Below are positions 13,585 through 19,184 of a DNA stretch of 27,418 nt, piece after piece. The notes below the pieces were generated by a model. That model did not search any database and had not been told where the DNA came from. It saw nothing but the letters and a program-made list of their open reading frames with translations. The DNA is from a virus. The DNA lies in IMG/VR virus record IMGVR_UViG_3300043540_000173, positions 1 to 27,418 of that record, one strand, 5' to 3'. Made by a program: the position numbers and the translations under genes. Numbering within the stretch: position 1 is the stretch's first letter; the number at the start of each line of letters is the position of its first letter.

Positions 13585-13596
13585 AGTTTTTTACGA

Positions 13597-13712
13597 GAGC
13601 CCTTTTAAAAAGGGTCTTACCTCTTTTTGTCTCACCCCCTTTCGCTTAGTGAGGAGATAATGACGCTTATCTCCTCTAAAGCGAGTCTAGGTTGAGTTAC
13701 AAACCCCTAGAC
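13597..13712 (-). repeat. Three consecutive stem-loops between major capsid and decoration genes
   Basis: On the minus strand, transcription out of the capsid gene meets three structures. The first is GTCTAGG/CCTAGAC (13685-13691 with 13706-13712). The second is a long hairpin in which GAGGAGATAA (13651-13660) pairs perfectly with TTATCTCCTC (13667-13676) around a 6-base loop, extended by TCGCTT/AAGCGA (13642-13647 with 13679-13684). The third is CCCTTTT/AAAAGGG (13600-13614), just upstream of ATG 13584. None has a U-tract. They could be processing sites, 3'-end stabilisers for capsid mRNA, or partial attenuators. Confidence 0.65.
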
Positions 13713-13722
13713 CAGGGTTCGT

Positions 13723-14880
13723 TTAAAAGCCGCTTACATCCTGCTCGAGTTTTACAGCCAAGACCGCTCCATCGTCAAACATCTTAGCTCCAACTCCGAT
13801 GATACCTTTCGGCAAATCGGCGAAGCCTTTTTCTTTGTCGGCGACTTTGAGGTCAACAAACTGCAAAACCAAGTCGATAGCCCCTCGGATCATAAAGACG
13901 GCTTGCTGTTTCTGGTTTGTCCAACCATCAGCAGAGGCAGTCAGAGTTTCGCTGACTGATATATCACCAAAGCCTGTGAAGGCCATAGCAGCATCAGCTG
14001 TGCAGCGAACATATCTCTTTCTCCTCAGGATAAACTTATCCCTAATGCTGAGGTCAACATAAGTTAAACCAGCTCCAGAGCCACCTTCTACTGCAGCCTT
14101 CAAGTTTGCTCTTGAAGCAGCAGCGTTAGCACCAATCAGGACATTGCCAGGAGTTGTACCCAAAGTAGATACGAAAGTGAATTTGACGCCAGAAATCGTT
14201 ACGGTATCTCCGTTGGTTGGATTAGTGGCAATGTTCAATGTGGCGCTCCAGGGAAGGTTGTTGTTTTCAACAACAGTCCAACCCATCCAAGGTCCGACGA
14301 CACCGTTTTCCAGTGTCTCGTCTCCGAGTCGGCTCTCTCTGTCAGCTTTAGCCCTCCTCAGTTTTGCAACTGTTCTTGGGCCAAGAACTGCAGCCCTTAG
14401 AGAAGTCTCATAAGGGGCATCGAATGCACCGAGCTTACCTTCTGCCTCCTCAAGGATATCAAGGATATTTGCACTCGTAACAGTTACAGGCGAACCTGAA
14501 ATCGAGTGGAAGGCATTGGAGATTTGACCCATATAAACCTGCTCCACTCTGTTCATCAAACCTCTGCGGATTGATTCAAGAGAGTGATTGAGTAAGTCAT
14601 ATGGAGTCTGATTTTTCTCGGTGATGTCGATCTCCTCAGCAGCGTATTCGAATGTATCAACCTCAAGAGTTTGCTTTGAAGCCTTCTTTTGGTCGAATGT
14701 AATATCGTTGTGAGGAGTATAAGTTCCAGTCTGCGGATGAGAGAGAATCGGCTTGTGAGCCTTGCGACCATCCTGACGGATTATGTTTTCGAGCGACTGG
14801 TTAGCCAAATACACAGCAGTATTAGCCGTGTATAGATCGGCTTGCAGATCACCCCAAAACTCTTGTCTTATGTCATCCAT
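13723..14880 (-). CDS. Major capsid protein (HK97-fold type) with inserted beta domain
   Basis: The product has 385 residues. The N-terminal region (1-130) has acidic helices followed by VEQVYMGQISNAF. Residues 140-210 (ILDILEEAEGKL.AFDAP....RAAVLGPRTVAKLRR...) read like the long-helix and core segments of phage coat proteins. Residues about 215-320 are an inserted beta domain: GDTVTISGVKFTFVSTLGTTPGNVLIGANAAASRANLKAAVEGG is a recurring decoration-type insert. The core resumes at about 325 (QAVFMIRGAIDLVLQFVDL) and ends with GFADLPKGIIGVGAKMF.DGAVLAVKL. It follows the scaffold gene and has GGGGGTGA before the ATG. The shell-building role is inferred from position, size and fold pattern. Confidence 0.75.
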   Translation of the reverse strand: MDDIRQEFWGDLQADLYTANTAVYLANQSLENIIRQDGRKAHKPILSHPQTGTYTPHNDITFDQKKASKQTLEVDTFEYAAEEIDITEKNQTPYDLLNHSLESIRRGLMNRVEQVYMGQISNAFHSISGSPVTVTSANILDILEEAEGKLGAFDAPYETSLRAAVLGPRTVAKLRRAKADRESRLGDETLENGVVGPWMGWTVVENNNLPWSATLNIATNPTNGDTVTISGVKFTFVSTLGTTPGNVLIGANAAASRANLKAAVEGGSGAGLTYVDLSIRDKFILRRKRYVRCTADAAMAFTGFGDISVSETLTASADGWTNQKQQAVFMIRGAIDLVLQFVDLKVADKEKGFADLPKGIIGVGAKMFDDGAVLAVKLEQDVSGF

Positions 14881-14905
14881 ATTTTCTATTTTTCACCCCC
14901 TTTCA

Positions 14906-14935
14906 AAATTACTCAATTTTAAAAATTGAGGTCAA
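14906..14935 (-). promoter_or_regulatory. Candidate capsid promoter with a 19-bp palindrome in its spacer
   Basis: On the minus strand, TTGACC (14930-14935) and TAATTT (14906-14911) are 18 bp apart. The spacer and its edge hold CTCAATTTTTAAAATTGAG (14912-14930), a 19-bp palindrome with one central base. A repressor bound there would block RNA polymerase; alternatively, transcribed as RNA, it would fold into a 7-bp hairpin. The start site would fall just before the GGGGGTGA of the capsid gene. AT-richness lowers the significance. Confidence 0.4.
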
Positions 14936-14971
14936 ACTAATTTTGTAAAGTAAGAGAGGTGATTTTGGGGT

Positions 14972-15673
14972 TTACTGCTTCTGTTGAGCTAGATACTTTT
15001 GCCTCGCAGCCCTTGCTTCCTTCCAGGCTTTAATGCCTTCCTCAGTGTTAAAGTCAAAATCCGCAGGATTCAAAGGCTTTGAGGGATCATAATTCATAGC
15101 ATACGACCCCTTGTTTGAGCGCTTAGGAGTTGCGTTTTTTATCCGCTCTTCCCTTTCAATTTCTTCCTTTCTCGCTTGGATATAAGGAAGTTGCGCTGCC
15201 TCTCTTACAGAAATACCTTTTAATTTTGCTAAATCTTTGACTTCGGCTTTCAGCTCGTCAGGTAAAGCAAGTTCTTCAAGTTCTCTTGCCTCCAAACGCT
15301 CCGCAAGCTTCTTTTCAATCAAAGATTCAATGTCAGGTGTTTCCTGTGTTTGGGTGTTACCCTCCTTAGGATTTTCCTTCGGTTTCTCGGAAGCTTTTAG
15401 GGCTTTTTCTCTCCAGTTAATCTTTTGCTTAATCGCTCCAGATAACTTTTCCCTGTAAGATTTTTCCCTTTCGACGAGTTTGTCAAGAAGCTCGCTTTGT
15501 TCCTCAGGGTCTATCCCTAATTCCCCAGCGATTTTACTTCTGATCTCGTCTTCAGCCACTTCCTTTTGAAACTCCTTGTCGGCTTCTAGCTCTTCAGGAG
15601 TTACTTTTAAATCTTCTTCTTTATTCTGTTGTGTTTGATCGTCCATAGGACCAAATTTTTGCCAGTATGGCAT
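14972..15673 (-). CDS. Capsid scaffolding protein
   Basis: The product has 233 residues. It is very rich in Glu and Lys, helical and coiled-coil throughout, with Pro/Glu/Thr-rich breaks (about 105-115). It includes SELLDKLVEREKSYREKLSGAIKQKINWREKALKA and LEARELEELALPDELKAEVKDLAKLKGISVREA. A short C-terminal part with DYDPSKPLNPADFDF is followed by the basic stretch EARAARQKYLAQQKQ, as expected for the coat-binding end of scaffolds. Its position directly before the major capsid gene is the usual one. ATG 15673 has no Shine-Dalgarno; a small hairpin touches it, and an intrinsic terminator lies 21 bp upstream, so expression may need read-through or antitermination. Confidence 0.75.
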   Translation of the reverse strand: MPYWQKFGPMDDQTQQNKEEDLKVTPEELEADKEFQKEVAEDEIRSKIAGELGIDPEEQSELLDKLVEREKSYREKLSGAIKQKINWREKALKASEKPKENPKEGNTQTQETPDIESLIEKKLAERLEARELEELALPDELKAEVKDLAKLKGISVREAAQLPYIQARKEEIEREERIKNATPKRSNKGSYAMNYDPSKPLNPADFDFNTEEGIKAWKEARAARQKYLAQQKQ

Positions 15674-15685
15674 CTACATAAGTAG
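15674..15685 (-). repeat. Small hairpin abutting the scaffold start codon
   Basis: On the minus strand CTAC-TTAT-GTAG immediately precedes ATG 15673, and the A of the ATG can add a fifth pair. The sequence differs from the AGCGTT-type stems at three other starts, but the arrangement (hairpin touching ATG, no ribosome-binding site) is the same. A 4-5 bp stem alone is weak evidence. Confidence 0.4.
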
Positions 15686-15693
15686 AAATCAAA

Positions 15694-15717
15694 TCAAAAA
15701 ACCGCCCTTTGGCGGTC
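15694..15717 (-). terminator. Intrinsic terminator upstream of the scaffold gene
   Basis: On the minus strand ACCGCC-AAAG-GGCGGT (15716 down to 15701) is a perfect 6-bp GC-rich stem with a 4-base loop. It is followed by a run of T (overlapping the stem end) and then GATTT. This is a textbook Rho-independent terminator oriented to end the leftward transcript starting near 15802. Confidence 0.9.
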
Positions 15718-15802
15718 AAGTCGGGGAGCAAGAAAGCGTTGTGACGAACTTGCACCCCTACTAAACCGTCAAGCTTCACAACGCTTTCTATGTCAATTTG
15801 CT
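15694..15802 (-). ncRNA. Putative small RNA or attenuated leader with 14-bp arms
   Basis: A transcript from the extended -10 promoter at 15809-15817 would start near 15802 and end at the terminator at 15694-15717, giving about 105 nt with no convincing reading frame. Its main structure is a perfect 14-bp stem (15776-15789 with 15731-15744). Inside it, after an internal loop, CTTG/CAAG pairs around a 17-base apical loop containing GTAGGGGTG. The 3' arm includes CACAACGCTTT, an 11-base perfect complement of the leaders at 12562-12580 and 22834-22855. It may act in trans on those mRNAs, or in cis as an attenuator of the scaffold/capsid operon. No known RNA family is recognised. Confidence 0.6.
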
Positions 15803-15808
15803 GATTTA

Positions 15809-15817
15809 ATTATATCA
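15809..15817 (-). promoter_or_regulatory. Extended -10 promoter of the putative small RNA
   Basis: On the minus strand TGATATAAT (hexamer at 15809-15814) matches the extended -10 consensus perfectly. It is the same as the boxes upstream of the 22831, 18913 and 12561 genes. There is no good -35 at 17 bp; a TTGACA lies too close. It lies just downstream of the stop of the preceding gene. Confidence 0.7.
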
Positions 15818-15822
15818 GATTG

Positions 15823-16206
15823 TCAAGACAAATGAAACACATATCCACAAGACGGACATCTGATACCTTCTTCAACAAATTTCATTTCAACTCTATAATC
15901 ATTTTTCTTTGCAAATTCCTCTGCAAGTTTTGCCCACTTCTCTCCGTGCATCTCTAACGAGTATCTTCTTACTTCCCTTCCTTCTTTGTTTATAATAACT
16001 GCTGTATTGTAAGAAACCTCTTTGGCGGGAGCAGTCGCTTCGGGTTCACTAGACATTTTTTCTGATTGAGCTAGTGCCTCATCGTTAGCCACCACATCGC
16101 TAGAGGCTTCTTTCTCTTTTATTGCTTTTTCAAGGTCTGAACGGGAGACACCAATGTAAGGAAGTCCAAGCTCTTTGGCTTTTTTCTGAAGGTCTTTATA
16201 ATCCAT
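15823..16206 (-). CDS. SAP/Rho-N-like protein with C-terminal zinc knuckle
   Basis: The product has 127 residues. Residues 1-32 (YKDLQKKAKELGLPYIGVSRSDLEKAIKEKE) match the helix-extended-loop-helix of SAP/HeH/Rho-N domains, common in small phage proteins encoded near the capsid genes. The middle (35-60) is low-complexity Ser/Glu/Ala. The C-terminal part is a folded region with YNTAVIINKEGREVRRYSLEMHGEKWAKLAEEF, ending CPSCGYVFH, a single CxxC plus His. Head-tail joining or nucleic-acid binding is possible. ATG 16206 has no ribosome-binding site; TTGACA and TATAGA lie upstream with 15-bp spacing as a weak promoter. Confidence 0.6.
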   Translation of the reverse strand: MDYKDLQKKAKELGLPYIGVSRSDLEKAIKEKEASSDVVANDEALAQSEKMSSEPEATAPAKEVSYNTAVIINKEGREVRRYSLEMHGEKWAKLAEEFAKKNDYRVEMKFVEEGIRCPSCGYVFHLS

Positions 16207-16226
16207 ACTGGTTGTAGTCTATAACT

Positions 16227-16358
16227 TCAAGATACCTTTGTCAATACTATCTTTTGCTCTTTTTTGCTTAGCTTTTTAAAAGCATTCTTAGCCATCTTGT
16301 AAGGCACACCATATTTCTTAGCTTCTTTGCGAAGTAGTTTGTATACTTTTCCACTCAT
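16227..16358 (-). CDS. Tiny basic protein (43 aa)
   Basis: A 43-residue frame, MSGKVYKLLRKEAKKYGVPYK..., contains 14 Lys residues and is helical. Its ATG overlaps the stop of the preceding tiny gene as ATGA. It may bind nucleic acid given its charge, but no family is recognised. Support comes mainly from the chain of stop/start overlaps. Confidence 0.5.
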   Translation of the reverse strand: MSGKVYKLLRKEAKKYGVPYKMAKNAFKKLSKKEQKIVLTKVS

Positions 16359-16498
16359 AGGCCATAGAATTTAGACACCTTTTTTCTCCTCTCTTCCCTT
16401 TCCCGTTTGATTTTTTCTCTCGGATCGGGATTTTGTGCTTTTCTGATTGCCTCTTCAAGCCAAGCACGGATTTGTTGTTTAGTCGCTTCGTTGCTCAT
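16355..16498 (-). CDS. Tiny charged helical protein (47 aa)
   Basis: A 47-residue frame, MSNEATKQQIRAWLEEAIRK..., is one long charged helix with KIKRERERRKK-like Arg/Lys/Glu repeats near the end. It overlaps both neighbours by ATGA junctions (16495-16498 and 16355-16358), the best evidence that it is translated. Function is unknown. Confidence 0.5.
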   Translation of the reverse strand: MSNEATKQQIRAWLEEAIRKAQNPDPREKIKREREERRKKVSKFYGL

Positions 16499-16644
16499 TT
16501 TCTCTTGTTCTCAGCCGCATATCTTGCCCTGACACTTGCCTCAGCTTTAGCCTTAGTCGTAGAAGAACCAACCACTTTACCAGTTGTAGTTTTGACAATT
16601 TTCCAAGGTCTTGAGCCTGAGCGTTTTACAACCTTCCAAGGCAT
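16495..16644 (-). CDS. Small conserved-type phage protein (49 aa)
   Basis: The 49-residue product reads PWKVVKRSGSRPWKIVKTTTGKVVG, then TTKAKAEASVRARYAAEN. A short W.VVK...GK+V pattern followed by a KA.A..RA.YA helix is typical of a small protein often found among phage packaging genes. The internal repeat PWKVVK/PWKIVK is notable. ATG 16644 has GGGGGTGA upstream. The stop overlaps the next gene as ATGA. Confidence 0.65.
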   Translation of the reverse strand: MPWKVVKRSGSRPWKIVKTTTGKVVGSSTTKAKAEASVRARYAAENKRK

Positions 16645-16660
16645 ATTTATCACCCCCTAT

Positions 16661-16924
16661 TTACAAGCCAAACTTTTCTTCGGCTTTTTTGATTTCTTCG
16701 TCTGTTGGCTCTCTTTTTCCTCTAAATTCAATAAAAGGTTTTAAAATCTCATTCAGCCTGTCTTTAACCTTGCTTCTGATTTTGGCTTCTTCCCCTGCTT
16801 GTTCGTTTGATAGATTTTCCAAACCATTAACCGTATCTATTTCTTCTATTTTTTCAAGGACATAATTCAGAAACTCAATGAAGGCTGGGTCTGACTTTAG
16901 CTTTTTTATGAGGTCGTCATCCAT
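16661..16924 (-). CDS. Small acidic helical protein after the terminase
   Basis: The product has 87 residues and is all helix, with an acidic N-terminus (MDDDLIKKLKSDPAFIEFLNYVLEKIEEIDTVNGLENL) and RSKVKDRLNEILKPFIEFRGKREPTDEEIKKAEEKFGL at the end. No motif is recognised. It is preceded by its own candidate promoter whose expected start site is about two bases before the ATG, so the mRNA may be leaderless, and no ribosome-binding site is present. It lies between terminase and scaffold, where small packaging or head-completion helpers are common. Confidence 0.6.
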   Translation of the reverse strand: MDDDLIKKLKSDPAFIEFLNYVLEKIEEIDTVNGLENLSNEQAGEEAKIRSKVKDRLNEILKPFIEFRGKREPTDEEIKKAEEKFGL

Positions 16925-16932
16925 ATACTAAT

Positions 16933-16962
16933 ATAATATCAAACCATATTTAAAAAGTCCAA
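16933..16962 (-). promoter_or_regulatory. Promoter with TTGGAC / TGATATTAT, probably leaderless
   Basis: On the minus strand TTGGAC (16957-16962) and TATTAT (16933-16938) are 18 bp apart, with TGA forming an extended -10. The ATG at 16924 begins only 8 bases after the -10, so the start site should be at or within two bases of the initiation codon. Confidence 0.6.
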
Positions 16963-17000
16963 TTTAGCCTCAATAGGGTAGGGTAGAGGTAGTAGGGAAG

Positions 17001-17022
17001 TGCGGGGAAGTGTTTTCCCGCA
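17001..17022 (-). repeat. Stem-loop just after the terminase large subunit gene
   Basis: TGCGGGGAA (17001-17009) pairs with TTTTCCCGCA-type bases at 17014-17022, a 9-bp stem with one G-T pair and the loop GTGT. It begins 12 bases past the terminase stop. There is no U-tract on the minus strand, so it is probably not an intrinsic terminator. Confidence 0.5.
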
Positions 17023-17034
17023 TAATTAACGCAT

Positions 17035-18528
17035 TCACAATCCATAGTTTTTTTGAATAATACCCTTTCTTGCTTCTCTTTGTTGCCTTAATACCGCTTG
17101 TTTATACTCGTCAATCGGTGCTTCTGCTATCTCAAGTTGCATTGCTAAACTATCAAGCGTGTCATCGTGTGCTCCTTTAGGAAAAACTACCATTTCTTTC
17201 TCTAAATCTCCGCATTCTCCTTCAATGTGGAAAATTCCTCCTGAAGCGTAGCGTGGTATAAGCCCTCTAATCCTTACCTCTTTTTGAGTCTTGTTGTGTT
17301 TTAATGGCACTATGTTTGGAAACTTATCTCGCCTTAAACATTCCTCATCTAAAAATGGTTTAATTGCTTTCAAGTAAACTGTCTCCTCAATTCCGATTTT
17401 CTCAAATCCTTCATCGTGCAAAGCGAAGATATAATTTATCAGCTCTTTTGAGTCAAAATGCACTCTCATTGCTTTTAAATTCCATTTATTTTGTTTATCA
17501 ACATAATTCCTGACAATTCCTGTATAGTCATTGTCTGCTTCTTTTCCACCTGGGTCGATTGTGGCAAATTTACGGGTATCTAAAGCCTCAACCTCAGCCC
17601 AAGACCGATATTTTATCCAAGTCTCTTTGAATTCTTGATTTTCTGAAGTAATAGGTGTGCCTTGATACAAAGCTGAAAACTCATAAGGTCCAAGAGTGCT
17701 TTCTGTTCTCCTTATCTTCTCAATGGGAAACTTTTCTGGCCATAATGCTTCCCCTTTTTTCCTAAAAGTCTCATCTTCAGTTGCAATTGCAGGAAAGTTG
17801 ATAATCTTCCATTTATCATAATTTTCAGTATCTTCTGCCTCATCCTGTTTTTGCTTTTCAATTAGTCTCCCCACAAGGTCATCGGTGTGCCAGCGGGTGT
17901 TGATAACAATAATTGCAGTTGCACCTTCTTGTCGGGTATAGAAAGTAGAGCGAAACCAATCCCACCTTGAATTACGGATCACTTCCGACTCTGCTTCCTC
18001 TCGGTTCTTGAAAATATCATCAACTATCCCAATCTTAAAACCTGAACCAGTAAAAGCACCTCCAGCACCAGTAGCCATATAGCTTCCACCTTCTCCTGTC
18101 TTCCAATATCCTTTTGCTTTGGTATCAGCTCTTAATCGAGTTGAAAATATTTTCTGGTATTGAGGCGTTTGCATTACATCTCTTGTCTCTTGACCAAATT
18201 TAGTGGCAAGCTCTCCTGAGTAAGAGGCTACAATAATCGGCCAATCGGGATGGTGGCCAAGAACCCAAGCGGGAAACTTGATGGTGGCTATGTTGCTTTT
18301 TCCGTGCCGTGGTGGACATTGAATGATAATTCTTGCATCTTCTCCCCTCTCTACTTTCTCAAGAGCAGATTGCAAGATAGTAGCCAACGACTCGTGAAAC
18401 CAAGTATCCTGATAATTGCGGTCTATGGCTATCGCAAAATCAATCAGATTTTTCTTTGCTTGATGTATTACTATCGCCTCGCCCTTTTGCAAGGATACGC
18501 TCGGCGATTCTTTGGATTTGTTTTTCAT
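17035..18528 (-). CDS. Terminase large subunit
   Basis: The product has 497 residues and is the ATP-driven DNA packaging motor and nuclease. ATPase domain: Walker A-like CPPRHGKSN (71-79), Walker B GIVDD (167-171) and the coupling-type motif NTRWHTDDLV (210-219). RNase H-like nuclease domain: Asp325 in FATIDPGG, Glu381/Glu382 in GIEETVY and Asp455/Asp456 in HDDTLDSLA. Length is normal for the family. ATG 18528 lies well inside the 3' end of the small-subunit gene (89-bp overlap) and has no ribosome-binding site. A TTG at 18531 precedes it. Translation may therefore be coupled, or the true start may be an unusual codon downstream. Confidence 0.95.
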   Translation of the reverse strand: MKNKSKESPSVSLQKGEAIVIHQAKKNLIDFAIAIDRNYQDTWFHESLATILQSALEKVERGEDARIIIQCPPRHGKSNIATIKFPAWVLGHHPDWPIIVASYSGELATKFGQETRDVMQTPQYQKIFSTRLRADTKAKGYWKTGEGGSYMATGAGGAFTGSGFKIGIVDDIFKNREEAESEVIRNSRWDWFRSTFYTRQEGATAIIVINTRWHTDDLVGRLIEKQKQDEAEDTENYDKWKIINFPAIATEDETFRKKGEALWPEKFPIEKIRRTESTLGPYEFSALYQGTPITSENQEFKETWIKYRSWAEVEALDTRKFATIDPGGKEADNDYTGIVRNYVDKQNKWNLKAMRVHFDSKELINYIFALHDEGFEKIGIEETVYLKAIKPFLDEECLRRDKFPNIVPLKHNKTQKEVRIRGLIPRYASGGIFHIEGECGDLEKEMVVFPKGAHDDTLDSLAMQLEIAEAPIDEYKQAVLRQQREARKGIIQKNYGL

Positions 18529-18913
18529 CAAAGGTATGGGTTATTTCCCCTTTTAGTTTTGTCTCCTCCTCCATTCCGTGATTTGCAGACAAAATTAGTT
18601 TGGTGATGGTTGGGTTATAGTATCCTGCTAATCCTTCGTCTATCAGTCGCTGAAATTGCTCTTGTTTTATCAGTTCCAATCCCTTTGCTACTTTAGGGTG
18701 AGCTTCTTCCCAATTAAATAGTGTTTGTTTGGTAACGCCCAAAAAACGAGCAAAGCCTTCAATTGTTGGAAGTTTTACTCTGAGACGGACAACGGGAGAG
18801 TGCTTGCCATCCCTCACAACTTCAGTCTCGTCTTGTCGTGAAGCAAGGTATTTTTCTACTTTTTTGAGAAATGTCTTACTGTTGAATTTTGTTGGTCTGC
18901 CACCTTTTTTCAT
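18440..18913 (-). CDS. Terminase small subunit
   Basis: The product has 157 residues. The N-terminus is basic (KKGGRPTKFNSKTFLKKVEKYLASR). Residues 50-75 hold a helix-turn-helix (LPTIEGFARFLGVTKQTLFNWEEAHPKVAKGLELI), which would recognise the packaging site. A helical middle (GLAGYYNPTITKLILSANHGMEEETKLKGEITHTFDEKQIQRIAERIL) is typical of terminase small subunits, including the NP-TKLILSAN-GM motif. It lies directly before and overlaps the large-subunit gene. ATG 18913 is touched by a stem-loop leader with an extended -10 promoter. The product forms a ring that loads the large subunit onto DNA. Confidence 0.9.
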   Translation of the reverse strand: MKKGGRPTKFNSKTFLKKVEKYLASRQDETEVVRDGKHSPVVRLRVKLPTIEGFARFLGVTKQTLFNWEEAHPKVAKGLELIKQEQFQRLIDEGLAGYYNPTITKLILSANHGMEEETKLKGEITHTFDEKQIQRIAERILAKGRGDSNTSSKEKSD

Positions 18914-18964
18914 AGCGTTATGCTGGGTTTGATAACCTTTCCAACGCTTTAGTCTATTATAGCA
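18914..18964 (-). promoter_or_regulatory. Extended -10 promoter with stem-loop leader (terminase)
   Basis: On the minus strand TGCTATAAT (hexamer 18956-18961) is followed, after AGACTA, by AAGCGTTGG near the expected start site (about 18949). The 5' AGCGTT (18943-18948) pairs with AACGCT (18914-18919), which immediately precedes ATG 18913. The 23-base loop has an inner GGTT/AACC hairpin and contains GGAAAGG. This is the long-loop version of the leaders at the 12561 and 22831 genes. Confidence 0.7.
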
Positions 18965-18997
18965 AATCTGTTCTAATTGTGCTAAAGTATTCTTGAT

Positions 18998-19183
18998 ATG
19001 GGAGACTTATTGAAGTTGCTAATTTTCCTCTTTGTCTTTGCTCTTGCATTTGTCATTTTAAAACTTCTAAGGAAGATTAAAGGCTGGGATAAACTTGTCG
19101 GCACGAGACCGTGGTATAAAGATATTTGGAAAACAATCTCATTTCTTGCCTTTCTTCAACTTGTGCGATATTTAATCAAGTAG
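18998..19183 (+). CDS. Small plus-strand membrane protein (61 aa)
   Basis: The 61-residue product has a strong N-terminal membrane span (LLKLLIFLFVFALAFVILKLL), a basic/aromatic middle (RKIKGWDKLVGTRPWYKDIW) and a second weaker span (ISFLAFLQLVRYLI). It lies on the strand opposite all other virion genes and neatly fills the 270-bp gap between the terminase promoter and the 3' end of the 730-residue gene; its stop is 2 bp from that gene's stop. There is no clear ribosome-binding site. TGCTAAAGT upstream could be a weak extended -10 giving a leaderless mRNA. It could be a superinfection-exclusion or lysogeny gene, or spurious. Confidence 0.45.
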   Translation: MGDLLKLLIFLFVFALAFVILKLLRKIKGWDKLVGTRPWYKDIWKTISFLAFLQLVRYLIK

Positions 19184-19184
19184 T

